Assembly (NCBI GenBank): GCA_016712375.1
Contig: JADJRE010000003.1
Span: forward strand, 124,001-188,000
DNA length: 64,000 nt
Source: Rhodospirillales bacterium
GTDB taxonomy: Bacteria; Pseudomonadota; Alphaproteobacteria; Rhodospirillales; Defluviicoccaceae
Reading direction: 5' to 3'
Under the pieces are notes generated by a model. It was not told where the DNA came from, did no database searches, and worked only from the letters and a program-made list of their open reading frames with translations. Within the stretch, counting starts at the first letter, position 1, and every line of letters starts with the position of its first letter. Below, in pieces: positions 1 through 8,163 of this stretch. The translations under genes were made by a program, and so were the position numbers.

Positions 1-248
1 GCGTCGACTGGCCAGGGGTAGCCGCGATACCGGCTCATGGCGACGAAGCCCGCACTGTCGAGCGCGACGTCGAGGCCGGCGAGGGCGGCGGATGGCTGCC
101 GGAACCCCGGCCAGCCGTGCTCGCCGCGATGCTTGCGCGGCCAGGGCCGCGAGAGGGCATTGGCGCTGATGAGAACCGGCGCGCCCAGCCGGCGTGCGGC
201 CGCGGCGAGGTGTCCGCCGGCAATCGGCAGGCCGATGCGGATCAGCAT
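1..248 (-). CDS. TGT/DpdA-like deazapurine transglycosylase-like protein, 5' part only
   Basis: Minus-strand frame open from an ATG at 248 to the window edge (82 residues; C-terminus missing). It reads as a beta-alpha start (MLIRIGLPI) followed by ISANAL and then LDSAGFVAMSRYRGYPWP. The LDSAGF stretch resembles the DSGGFQ nucleophile region of tRNA-guanine transglycosylases. Plasmid- and phage-borne relatives are annotated as DpdA-like or DUF7221 proteins, which exchange guanine for a 7-deazaguanine in DNA or are queuine transglycosylase-like. That function is inferred from family resemblance. It is the last gene of a minus-strand run of small genes. No good ribosome site precedes 248, so the start is uncertain. 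Confidence 0.55.
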   Translation of the reverse strand, partial: MLIRIGLPIAGGHLAAAARRLGAPVLISANALSRPWPRKHRGEHGWPGFRQPSAALAGLDVALDSAGFVAMSRYRGYPWPVD

Positions 249-277
249 GGCGGTCGCGGCGAGAATAGGAGGAGGAA

Positions 278-454
278 TCAGGTGTGGGTGTAGCCGTCGG
301 CCTCGATGCCGACCAACATCCCGCACCAGCGGACCATCAAGCATTCGCCGCGGAACGCCAGGAAGGCGCTGCGGCGGAACTGCAGGTAGCTGACGCCGAG
401 GTCGTGTCGGCGGTATAGCGCCGCCAACGCGAGGCGCTGTGCCCGGGTGGTCAT
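278..454 (-). CDS. Hypothetical protein, 58 aa
   Basis: Small ORF starting at ATG 454 with a good AGGAGC ribosome site about 7 bases upstream, and ending 30 bases before the TGT/DpdA-like gene. The product is basic at the N-terminus and rich in aromatic residues (YLQF, FLAF, RWCGM). No recognised domain. It sits in the same orientation and spacing as its neighbours, so it is probably co-transcribed with them. I do not recognise a function. Confidence 0.45.
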   Translation of the reverse strand: MTTRAQRLALAALYRRHDLGVSYLQFRRSAFLAFRGECLMVRWCGMLVGIEADGYTHT

Positions 455-543
455 GACAATGCTCCTGTTCAGGCATAGGTGACTGGGCTCGCCGGCAATC
501 CGCCGCGTCTCGGCCGATGCCCGCACGTCTTGGCGATCCAGAA

Positions 544-822
544 TCAGCTGTTGAGGTGCGAGAGGTAGTATCCCGCGAACAATCCTTTCGCGGCGCCTTT
601 CGCCTGGTCGCGGATGTTGTCGAGACGGGCACGAAGGATTTGGCGGTCCTCGTCGGTCGCTCGTTGCCATTTGCCGGTGTAGTCGTGGCGCTCGCGTGTC
701 GACAGAGGTCGATAGCCGACGGCTTCGGCGATGAGTTGGTCGATCGCGGTCGCAGACTCGCCACGATCGGCGAGCGTTCGTGCCCAACTGAGCGTGTAGG
801 CCCGGTGTCGGTTCTCGGTCAT
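544..822 (-). CDS. Hypothetical protein, 92 aa
   Basis: Start chosen at ATG 822, preceded by AGGAGAACG at ribosome-site distance and only 14 bases after the stop of the upstream gene. The product is hydrophilic and predicted helical (TLADRGESATAID, EDRQILRARL, DQAKGAAKG). It resembles small unknown proteins of alphaproteobacterial plasmids, but I cannot name a family. The tight spacing argues for an operon with the zinc-ribbon protein upstream. Confidence 0.55.
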   Translation of the reverse strand: MTENRHRAYTLSWARTLADRGESATAIDQLIAEAVGYRPLSTRERHDYTGKWQRATDEDRQILRARLDNIRDQAKGAAKGLFAGYYLSHLNS

Positions 823-836
823 CGTCGTTCTCCTGA

Positions 837-1340
837 TTAAAGAAGCTCGATCCGTTCCTCTTCCGGCTTGTCCCGATCGGCGACCGGGCCGCACGGATAG
901 GCCGAGGGCGGTAGTCCCGGCAGCGTCCGATCGAGGTGACCGAGGGCGAGGCCCCAGCGATGCGCGGCGGCGAGGTCGGTGCCGAATACGCGCTTGGCGA
1001 CCAGATCGGCGAGCTGGTCGAGTTCGGCTCGCCAGGGATCGCCGGCGATTTCCAGGCCGGCACACACCGGCATGGTGACGTCGGCGCCGCCGTGAAAGCG
1101 GGCCATGCGCCAGACGTAATAGGCGCGGGGATCCTCGGGTCGCTTGCTGCGCAATCCCTTGCGGCCTTTGATCGCCGCGATGATCGCGTCGGCGTCCGGA
1201 CTGGCGAAGCTGCCCTGGCCGGTGCAGGCGTAGCAGCGTTCGCTGCGGGCGGGATAAGCGGTGCCGTCGACGGCAATGAAGGCATCATGGCTGAGCGTGC
1301 GCGCGCCGGCGCAGCGCCCGCAGGGTCTGTGGTCGTTCAT
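837..1340 (-). CDS. Zinc-ribbon-like hypothetical protein, 167 aa
   Basis: Reads from ATG 1340 (MNDHRPCGRC). Two CxxC knuckles are visible, CGRC near residue 7 and CYAC near residue 38, giving a DnaJ-like or rubredoxin-like zinc ribbon at the N-terminus. The C-terminal two thirds is helical and acidic with RAYYVWRMARFHGG. No enzymatic motif was seen. It lies between the long ParB-like gene and a 92-residue unknown. The GC-rich leader repeat at 1361-1500 sits directly upstream, in the same position as a second copy upstream of the 106-residue gene at 3805. Confidence 0.55.
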   Translation of the reverse strand: MNDHRPCGRCAGARTLSHDAFIAVDGTAYPARSERCYACTGQGSFASPDADAIIAAIKGRKGLRSKRPEDPRAYYVWRMARFHGGADVTMPVCAGLEIAGDPWRAELDQLADLVAKRVFGTDLAAAHRWGLALGHLDRTLPGLPPSAYPCGPVADRDKPEEERIELL

Positions 1341-1360
1341 GAATGGAAACTCCGTACCCG

Positions 1361-1500
1361 CCGGCCGGGATGGCCCGCGGCGGCTTCCGGCGAGGCGCGG
1401 CGGTGGCGGGGATGCACCTCTGGCCCGCGGCCGCGGCCGCGGAGGGGCGGAGCCCCTTGCATCCCCGTCCGCGGTTGCGCCAGGAAGCGCCGTCCGCGGG
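1361..1500 (-). repeat. GC-rich leader repeat, copy 1
   Basis: About 140 bases recognisably homologous to 4146-4284. Shared blocks include GCACCTCTGGCC, GCCGCGGAGG and GCGCCAGGAAGC in the same order. Between the last two blocks is a hairpin, AGGGGC-GGA-GCCCCT (1443-1457). Copy 2 has a different hairpin sequence at the same place. Both copies lie 17-21 bases upstream of a minus-strand start codon. It could be a leader RNA, a terminator for the gene upstream, or a mobile repeat. Confidence 0.6.
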
Positions 1501-1507
1501 CCCGGCT

Positions 1508-3460
1508 TCAGGCGGCTGCGGCGTCGTCGGCGGGTTCGGCTGTGGCGGCCGGGGCGGCTGTGAACGCCATGCCCACCGGCAGCCAGCTGCGGGCGGCGTC
1601 CTTGGCGGCCTGCGAGACGACGGCGTCGGCGCCGTTGAACAGCCGGTCCATGATCGCCACCAGCGCGTCCTTGCGCAGCGGTGCATGCAGGCGGCTGTTG
1701 CCGCCGAGTTCGTCGAGCACGGCCAGCATGTGCGCCCTGGTCGTCCGTCCCCAGTAGTTGGCGGCGTCGGGCGTCCAGTACTTGCGGACGTCGGTGCCCG
1801 CCATCCCGCCGGCGAGCTCGAATTCGCGGGTGCGCGGGTGATCGCTGGTCTGCGGCCGCAGCAGCTGGGCTGTCGCCCACGCCATCAGTCGATCCTTGTC
1901 GGCCCGCGGCAAGGCGCGGAAGCGGACGAAGGCGTCGTCGTCGCCAGCGTCTTCCAGCCAGCTCCAGGCCAGCGTCTGCTCGTGCTCTGCCAGCGCCTGC
2001 TTGGCTGGCGTCATGTCCTGCCGGCTGCTCTCCGGCCTGGTCGGCTGCGGCACCAGGTCGAGCGGCGACGGGCTGCAGACCAGGGAAGCGCGCCGGCTGA
2101 TGGCGGTGACCAGGCGAAAGACCAGCAGGTCGTAGGCGATCTCCGGCTGCTCGGCGATCGCCAGCTGCAGCACCTGCGTCCGCCACGCGGCGATGTCGGC
2201 CTGCAGCGTCTGCGGCATGCGCCAACCGGCTTCCGTCTCGCCTTGAGCGGCCACGGGCTCGAACTCGGCGTCGTCCGCCGGATCGAGGATCCGCTCCCCG
2301 GCTGCGGTGTCCCCGTCGGCATCGCCGCCGGAGATGGCGGCCTTTGTCGGCCTGTCTTCGCGCCGGATCAGCCCGCACTCGCTGTCGACGCTGCCCTCGA
2401 GGTCGATCGCCAGGAACACGCCGGTCCTGGCCATCGTCTCCGGCGCAAACTCCCCCGGCATCGCCGCGATCTCGTCCAGACGCGCGTACAGCCGGTCGAG
2501 TTCGCCTTCCTCGTCCTCGCCCGGCTGGTCGCTGCCCGCTTCGAGCGCCTCGATCCGCGCCTCGATCGACGTCTGCTCTTCGAGCAGCTCGGCCGAGGGC
2601 GGTGCATCCTCCCTATCGACGATTTCGACCGCCGGTCCGCCATCGAGCGACGTCTCCACCCATTTCCAGCCCCGCCGCCGCCACGCCTCGGCGACCGCCT
2701 GCAGCTTCTCGGCGGCGAGCCGCTCCAGCAGCGCCCGGTCGTCGACATAGCGGTGATCGTCGAACAGGTCCTCGGTGATCCGGCCGCCGGCCGCGAGGTA
2801 GGCGTCCTCGCCGACGAAGCGGCACAGCCGGTCACCGACACGGGTGAGATAGCGGTTGAGAGCGTTGCGGACCGTCCAGTCGGTCAGGTTTCGCGGATCG
2901 TAGCGGTCGGCGAGCTCGGTCCAGACGCTCACCTGCCGCTCGGCATCGGCGATGGTGAACGCCGCGGCGACGCTCAGCGTGATCCGGCCCTCGCGCAGCG
3001 CCTCGCGGATCGGCTGGGCGAGCTGTCCCAGCTTCATCCGGCGCCTGACGTGGCGGACCTCGACGCCGAAGCGTCGGGCGATGTCCTCGGCGGCGACGCC
3101 GGCGGCGGCCAGTGCGGCAAATGCCTGGAATTCCTCGACCGGCGGGAGTGCCTCGCGCATCACGTTTTCGGTGATGCCGAGTTCCTGCGCGCCGGCCTCG
3201 TCCAACTGCAGCACGCTGCAGGGCACGGCGAAGCCGGTGTCGATCCGGCCTTCGTCGGCGAGCTTGCGCAGTGCGCGGAAGCGGCGGCCGCCGATGATCA
3301 CCTCGAAGCGGTTCTTGCCGGCGGTCCGGACGCCGAGGTTCTGCAGGACGCCGTGCGCGGCGATGCTCTCGGCGAGCTCGCCGATCGTCGCCGCGTCGAC
3401 GGTTTTACGGACGTTGCATTCGGCCAGCACGAGCTTGTCGAGCGGGATGGATTTGGTCAT
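1508..3460 (-). CDS. ParB/RepB/Spo0J-family protein, 650 aa
   Basis: Contains a ParB N-terminal CTPase/nuclease-like domain in the first ~130 residues (LDKLVLAECNVRK, IGELAESIAAHGVLQNL and the diagnostic GGRRFRAL). A KorB-like helix-turn-helix follows (VAAEDIARRFGVEVRHVRRRMKLG), then a long poorly conserved C-terminal region with an acidic stretch near residues 290-330. At 650 residues it is about twice a chromosomal ParB. Such long ParB-like proteins are typical of alphaproteobacterial plasmids and ICEs, often without an adjacent parA, as here. DNA binding is clear; a role in partition is inferred. The ATG at 3460 is near the end of an overlapping upstream ORF. Confidence 0.85.
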   Translation of the reverse strand: MTKSIPLDKLVLAECNVRKTVDAATIGELAESIAAHGVLQNLGVRTAGKNRFEVIIGGRRFRALRKLADEGRIDTGFAVPCSVLQLDEAGAQELGITENVMREALPPVEEFQAFAALAAAGVAAEDIARRFGVEVRHVRRRMKLGQLAQPIREALREGRITLSVAAAFTIADAERQVSVWTELADRYDPRNLTDWTVRNALNRYLTRVGDRLCRFVGEDAYLAAGGRITEDLFDDHRYVDDRALLERLAAEKLQAVAEAWRRRGWKWVETSLDGGPAVEIVDREDAPPSAELLEEQTSIEARIEALEAGSDQPGEDEEGELDRLYARLDEIAAMPGEFAPETMARTGVFLAIDLEGSVDSECGLIRREDRPTKAAISGGDADGDTAAGERILDPADDAEFEPVAAQGETEAGWRMPQTLQADIAAWRTQVLQLAIAEQPEIAYDLLVFRLVTAISRRASLVCSPSPLDLVPQPTRPESSRQDMTPAKQALAEHEQTLAWSWLEDAGDDDAFVRFRALPRADKDRLMAWATAQLLRPQTSDHPRTREFELAGGMAGTDVRKYWTPDAANYWGRTTRAHMLAVLDELGGNSRLHAPLRKDALVAIMDRLFNGADAVVSQAAKDAARSWLPVGMAFTAAPAATAEPADDAAAA

Positions 3461-3794
3461 CGGATGTCCCTCCGCCGGGACACGGCACGGTCGGCCGAGC
3501 CGGGCGATCTGGTTGTCGATTTGGACGATGAGGCGGGTCTGCGGTGCATCGGCGCGCTGCCCTCTCGGCGGACGCCCTTGTCTCGCGGTCGTGGCTGTCG
3601 GTGAACTCGGTGCGGACCGCCCGCAGGCCGGCGATGTCGGAGCAGCCGTGGATGTGCTCCGGCAGCAGCGTGCGGACGTGCGTCTCGATCGCGGCGAACC
3701 GCCGCGCGCTGCAGCGACGTCGCTGTAGCTCCTGCAGACGCTCGAGCCAGGCGCTCAGCCTGAACGCTGTGGACCGCGCCTGCCGACGCGTCAT
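3405..3794 (-). CDS. Hypothetical protein, 129 aa
   Basis: Runs from ATG 3794 (preceded by AGGGCG) and overlaps the ParB-like start by 56 bases in another frame. The first ~70 residues look like a real protein: helical and basic (FRLSAWLERLQELQRR, FAAIETHVRTLLPEHI). The Pro/Arg-rich tail resembles out-of-frame GC-rich DNA, so the true stop may have been lost to an indel. No family recognised. Spacing of 10 bases from the gene before it suggests one transcript. Confidence 0.4.
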   Translation of the reverse strand: MTRRQARSTAFRLSAWLERLQELQRRRCSARRFAAIETHVRTLLPEHIHGCSDIAGLRAVRTEFTDSHDRETRASAERAARRCTADPPHRPNRQPDRPARPTVPCPGGGTSDDQIHPARQARAGRMQRP

Positions 3795-3804
3795 CGCCCT
3801 ATGC

Positions 3805-4125
3805 TCAGGCGGACGCGGTGTGCCTGACGGACGCCTTGACGGTGATGCCCGGCGCCTCGGGCAGGAGGTGCAGCACGGCGACGACGTGCAGCGTCGCACC
3901 GAAACGTCGCATCGCCGTCGCCGCGGTACGCGGCCGGACGCTGTCGATGCCGGTCACGAACGCCTCGGCCTCGGCCTCGCTCGGCCACAGGATCAGCTCG
4001 ACCTCGGCCCCCGGGTTCTTCCAGTCGATCTCGACCCAGCCGGGCTCGTCGTCGGGCTCATGGAGACTGACCATCGTGTCGCGCCTGAACACCTTCAGCG
4101 TCGACAGGTACGAATTCTTCGCCAT
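3805..4125 (-). CDS. Hypothetical protein, 106 aa
   Basis: Starts at ATG 4125 with GAGG upstream. The mixed alpha/beta product (MAKNSYLSTLKVF, VEIDWKNPGAEVELILW, FGATLHVVAVLHLLPE) looks like a small globular soluble protein. It is the first gene of the minus-strand block running to the left edge. It is directly preceded by leader repeat copy 2 (4146-4284), a sequence also found in front of the gene at 837-1340, so the two small genes may share a regulatory input. Confidence 0.5.
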   Translation of the reverse strand: MAKNSYLSTLKVFRRDTMVSLHEPDDEPGWVEIDWKNPGAEVELILWPSEAEAEAFVTGIDSVRPRTAATAMRRFGATLHVVAVLHLLPEAPGITVKASVRHTASA

Positions 4126-4145
4126 AGCGGGCCTCTTCGAAGACG

Positions 4146-4284
4146 GCCGCCGGCGGGATTGCCCGCGGCCGCTTCCCCGCGGCGCGGGCCGGCCTGCCCG
4201 CACCTCTGGCCGCGGCGCCAGCCGCGGAGGGCTCTTGCCCTTGCGGGCAAAGGCGGGCTCGCGCCAGGAAGCCGCGAGCCGCGG
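4146..4284 (-). repeat. GC-rich leader repeat, copy 2
   Basis: Homologous to 1361-1500 (see that entry). Its central hairpin is TTGCCC-TTGC-GGGCAA at 4235-4250, occupying the position of the unrelated-sequence hairpin in copy 1. Conservation of the stem despite changed bases is what an RNA structure or terminator under selection would show. Confidence 0.6.
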
Positions 4285-4901
4285 CGCACGCCGGCGTCTG
4301 GCGAAGCCAGTGCCCGAACACCGACTTGTGCCAAGTCTACCGCCGTGCTCCCGGCCTCGAGGCGCCTCCCGTGCCGTCGGCCCGGCTATCGCCGGCGCTG
4401 CGCGGCCTCGACCCCGCTTGCGCGCGGCGGTGCTGCCGAAGGCAGGTCGGCTCCGGGGGATGATCGTCCTGCCGGTCTCACCAGGGGATGGCTGTCAGGC
4501 AGGGTCAGGTCCGCGGTGTCCAGAAAAGGGCGCTCCGCGCCTCCAGACCCCGAAAGCGTCGATCCTTTGAGCAGCAGCAAAGCGTCGTTCTTCGTCCGAT
4601 CTTTATCGCCAATTACGGACTTGGCGGTGCCGTCAATCCGGACGCCGCAAAGCACGCTTTGTGAGGGTGAGCGGACGCTACGCACAAGCTCTCAGTGAAG
4701 CTCGCTGAGGGACGAAGGCTGCCCGCGCCGGTCTTCCGGCGAGTCCCGAAGCCACATGCTGTACCAACAAAGCGCAAATTAGACGTGAACGGCGGCGAAC
4801 AGCTTTCCGAAGCTGCGCATCATGAACTCGTTAGCGCAGTTGAGGTCAACTGTCAGCACTGGGGCTTGATTTCTGGCAGCGTTTGAAGGTAGTAGGAGGC
4901 C
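4285..4901. other. Intergenic region between divergent blocks
   Basis: No convincing gene on either strand. It separates the leftward backbone genes from the rightward metal-efflux operon, so it should hold both promoters. A short palindrome CAAAGC-AC-GCTTTG lies near 4648-4661. An AGGAGG ribosome site at 4893-4898 belongs to the gene at 4902. Confidence 0.5.
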
Positions 4902-5354
4902 ATGGTGGTGAGGCTTCCCAGGTCCCTTCGCGTTTTCATCGGGCTGCTGCTCGTGCTCACGCATGTGGCTCTGCAGCCTGGGAAGGCCTTGTCGCTTGTC
5001 CTTTGCACCGAGCTGGACGGTCGGACCATCGTCGAGGTTGCCGCCTCCGGCTCGTGTCAGCATCCGGCGGCCATTCATGAAGACGGTGTCGCCGAGTTCG
5101 CTGCACCCTGTTGCGAAGGGTGTACGGATCGTCTTCTTCCAGCCGACCCAGCCACGACACTGTCGAGCAAGCGAGGCGAAGCGCCTCAGACGATGCTGCC
5201 GACGGGTCCACCCAGCGACGACAACGCGCTCACTTCACTCTTTGCCTATTGCGTAGACGAAGCCGACCTTCCGGAAGGCGGTTATTCTTTTTTCTATATC
5301 AATAAGGAAGACCCGCGCTTAAGTTTGCTGCGCAGCACCCATCTCCTGATCTGA
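4902..5354 (+). CDS. Small exported Cys-containing protein before czcCBA, 150 aa
   Basis: Begins MVVRLPRSLRVFIGLLLVLTHVAL, a typical Sec signal peptide, and carries several cysteines including CCEGC near residue 69. The mature protein is probably periplasmic. Proteins of this kind commonly precede czcC in alphaproteobacteria and may bind metal or help sensing, but the role is unknown. AGGAGG lies only a few bases before the ATG; GTG codons at 4905 or 4908 would give better spacing. It is followed after 84 bases by czcC. Confidence 0.6.
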   Translation: MVVRLPRSLRVFIGLLLVLTHVALQPGKALSLVLCTELDGRTIVEVAASGSCQHPAAIHEDGVAEFAAPCCEGCTDRLLPADPATTLSSKRGEAPQTMLPTGPPSDDNALTSLFAYCVDEADLPEGGYSFFYINKEDPRLSLLRSTHLLI

Positions 5355-5438
5355 ACCCACCTGACTTTGCAGACTAAACGATAGCGCAGGCCGCGCACGC
5401 GTCCTCGCTTCGGTCTCACTGTATCAGGATGGGACTTC

Positions 5439-6836
5439 ATGCCGCGACTGCTTTTCGTTCTGCTGGGCGCGATCGCACCGGTCATTACGGCCTGTGCTTC
5501 ACCGATCCGTAGCACCCCTTCGCTGCCACCACCTCGGACGCTCGGACTGCCGCCGGGCATGGCGATCGGCCAGCCGGCCCCAGATGATCGAACCCTTCCA
5601 GTCGTGGGTGGTCGAGCGGACGCTGCGGCTCGATCCGATGGCGTCATCACGTTGGAAACGGCGATCCAGCGGGTTCTCGCAAGCAGTCCTGATTTGGCCG
5701 CCGCCGCGGAAGCGGTCCGCGCCAAGGAAGGCGATGCTCGGCAGGCATCGCTGTGGCCCAATCCCGAGCTGATCGGCGAGGCGGAGAACTTCGGCGGTAC
5801 GGGCGATCAGGAGAATTTCGAAACCGCCGAGTACACGGTGTCCCTGGCGCAGCCGATCGACGTCTCCGGCAAGATCCGGCGGCGGGCCACGGCGGCCGAC
5901 TACGAACGCCGGATGTCCGGCTGGGACTACGAAACGACGCGGCTGGACCTGATCACATCCACACGCAAGGCGTACGCCGATCTCGTCGCGGCTCAGCGGA
6001 AGGTGGACCTGACCAACGAGCTGGCGCGCCTGGCCGACAGCCTGGCGGCCGCTGTCGACGCGCGTGTCCAGGCGGGCAAGGTCTCACCGGTCGAAGGAAC
6101 CCGGATCGCGGTGGTGAAGTCGGCGGCTCGCGCGGAGGCGCTCAGGGCCGAGCAGGAGCTGTCGACGGCGCGGGCCGCGCTGTCGGCGCTCTGGGGCGAT
6201 GCGAGCTTCCCGGTTGGCTGGGCGGAAGAAGACAGCCCGGCTGAAGCGGGACTGCCGCCGTCGGAGACGCTGGAAACGCTTCTGGCCGGTGCTCCTGAAG
6301 CGGCTCGCTGGTCGGACGAGATTGCGCTGCGTGAGGCGGAATTCGATCTGGCTCGCGCGACAACCTTCCCCGATGTGACGGCCAGCTTCGGGGCACGCCG
6401 CTTTGCCGAAAACGACGACTACGCGTTCGTTGCCGGACTGTCTATCCCGCTGCCGGTGTTCGATCGCAACCAGGGCGTCATCGCCGCCGCAACGTCCCGC
6501 AGAACCGAGACGGAGCGGCGACGAGCCGCTTTCCTGGCCCGCCAGCGAGCCGACTTCCGGGCCGCTTACGACGGCGTCCGGCGGGCAGAGATTTCGGTGC
6601 GCAGCCTTGATGAGCGGATCATCCCGGCCGCGCAGTCGGTCTTCAGCGCGACAACGGTCGGCTACCAGGCAGGCAAGTTCAGCCTGATCGACTTGCTCGA
6701 CGCCCAGAGAACGTTGTTCGAGGCGCAGGTCCAGGGCGTTGAAGCACGATCCGAACTGACCAAGGCTCTCTCCGACCTGGAACGGCTCATCGCTCGCCCT
6801 GTCGAGACGGCGCAGTCAGCGAATACCGGAGGCTGA
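5439..6836 (+). CDS. czcC: Outer-membrane efflux lipoprotein of a CzcCBA system
   Basis: 465 residues of the TolC/CzcC (OEP) family, forming the outer-membrane channel of a tripartite metal efflux pump. A lipoprotein signal ends at VITAC (Cys about residue 19). Two OEP repeats follow, with the coiled-coil signatures ALQRVLASSPDLAAA-like near residue 75 and a second repeat near 290-440 (VGYQAGKFSLIDLLDAQRTL). Length and layout match CzcC. It ends 7 bases before czcB and is clearly the first pump gene of the operon. Confidence 0.9.
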   Translation: MPRLLFVLLGAIAPVITACASPIRSTPSLPPPRTLGLPPGMAIGQPAPDDRTLPVVGGRADAAARSDGVITLETAIQRVLASSPDLAAAAEAVRAKEGDARQASLWPNPELIGEAENFGGTGDQENFETAEYTVSLAQPIDVSGKIRRRATAADYERRMSGWDYETTRLDLITSTRKAYADLVAAQRKVDLTNELARLADSLAAAVDARVQAGKVSPVEGTRIAVVKSAARAEALRAEQELSTARAALSALWGDASFPVGWAEEDSPAEAGLPPSETLETLLAGAPEAARWSDEIALREAEFDLARATTFPDVTASFGARRFAENDDYAFVAGLSIPLPVFDRNQGVIAAATSRRTETERRRAAFLARQRADFRAAYDGVRRAEISVRSLDERIIPAAQSVFSATTVGYQAGKFSLIDLLDAQRTLFEAQVQGVEARSELTKALSDLERLIARPVETAQSANTGG

Positions 6837-6843
6837 GACGAAA

Positions 6844-8163
6844 ATGTCCCGCATTCTTCTTACGATAACCGCTCTCGTGATGATCGGGAGCGCAATGGCT
6901 CTCGGTTCATTCACCGATCCGGCAAGGGCCGGTGACACGCATCGCACGCCGGTTCCGGTCAGCAACAGCGGTCAGCCGCCCGACCACGACGACGATCACG
7001 CCGGCCACGCGCACGACAAGCCGCACGATGCGAAAGCCGTCGGGAAGACAAGCCACGGGCCGGCGGAAGGGGCCGACCGTCATGGTCACGAAGACGAAGG
7101 CCACGCCGAAGGGGTCAAGCTCACTGCCGAACAATTGAAGGAGTTCGGTATCGGCGTCGGCACCGCCGCGCCCGGGGCACTGGACGTGTTCATCGATCTT
7201 CCGGCTGAGATCGCCTTTAACGGCGACCGGCTCGCCCACGTCACGCCGCGGGTGCCAGGGGTCGTCATCAGGGTCGACAAATCGCTTGGCGATCCGGTGC
7301 GGGCGGGCGAACGGCTGGCGCTGATGCAGAGTCGCGAATTGGCCGAAGCCAAGGCGGGCTTTCTGTCCGCCCTCGAACGGCTGACCCTGGCGCGCGCCAA
7401 CTTCGAACGCGAGAGCGGGCTATGGCGCGCCAAGGTCACGTCCGAGCAGGAGTATCTCGAAGCGAAACAGGCGCTGGCCGAAGCCGAGATCGACAGGCGG
7501 TCGAACGAGCAGAAGCTGCACGCGCTCGGCTTTGATGACGCCTACATCAACCGACTGCCACGCCAGCCCGAGTCCGAACTGACGATCGTTCCATTGCTGG
7601 CGCCATTCCAGGGAGTCGTCGTCGAGCGCCACGCCACCCTCGGCGAGCGCATCGGCGAAGAGACCGCCGCCTTCGTGATCGCCGACCTGAGCTCCGTCTG
7701 GCTGAACATCAGCATCTATCCGAAGGACCTGGGGCGGGTCGGCATCGGCCAGAAGGTGTCGGTGGCATTGCCGGAGGGTGAGCCTGCAATCGGACAAATC
7801 CGGTTCGTAGCACCCAACGTCGGCGAAGCGACCCGGACAGCGCGAGCGCTGGCCGTGCTCGATAACGCATCGAGGCGCCTGCGGCCCGGATCGTTCGTTA
7901 CTGCCCGTATCGCGGTCGACAGCAAGACGGCGCGTGTCCGCGTGCCGAAGACGGCGCTGCAGACGCACGAAGGCGAGACGGTGGTGTTCGTCGCCACCGA
8001 CGAAGGCTTCGTGCCGCGCCCGGTCAGGACCGGCAGCAGCAACGGGGACTTCGTCGAGATCGTTGACGGCCTGCAGAAGGGCGAACGCTACGCCCAGACC
8101 GGTGCATTCACGCTCAAGGCGCAAATGGCGAAAGCAACCTTCGGCGACGGGCACGCCCACTGA
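6844..8163 (+). CDS. czcB: Periplasmic adaptor (membrane-fusion) subunit of CzcCBA
   Basis: 439 residues, RND adaptor family. An N-terminal membrane or signal segment is followed by a His/Asp-rich linker (residues about 38-90, with HDDDHAGHAHD and HGHEDEGH), which in CzcB proteins binds Zn/Cd/Co. Next come a barrel-sandwich/lipoyl region (VTPRVPGVVIRVDKSLGDPVRAG), a helical hairpin, and a beta-barrel (SSVWLNISIYPKDLGRVGIG). It links CzcA in the inner membrane to CzcC. Its TGA overlaps the czcA ATG as TGATG, implying coupled translation. Confidence 0.92.
   Translation: MSRILLTITALVMIGSAMALGSFTDPARAGDTHRTPVPVSNSGQPPDHDDDHAGHAHDKPHDAKAVGKTSHGPAEGADRHGHEDEGHAEGVKLTAEQLKEFGIGVGTAAPGALDVFIDLPAEIAFNGDRLAHVTPRVPGVVIRVDKSLGDPVRAGERLALMQSRELAEAKAGFLSALERLTLARANFERESGLWRAKVTSEQEYLEAKQALAEAEIDRRSNEQKLHALGFDDAYINRLPRQPESELTIVPLLAPFQGVVVERHATLGERIGEETAAFVIADLSSVWLNISIYPKDLGRVGIGQKVSVALPEGEPAIGQIRFVAPNVGEATRTARALAVLDNASRRLRPGSFVTARIAVDSKTARVRVPKTALQTHEGETVVFVATDEGFVPRPVRTGSSNGDFVEIVDGLQKGERYAQTGAFTLKAQMAKATFGDGHAH

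Noticed and set aside
1343..3604. 753-codon plus-strand open frame
   Set aside because: Antisense to the ParB-like gene, whose domains are recognisable; no domain visible in this frame.
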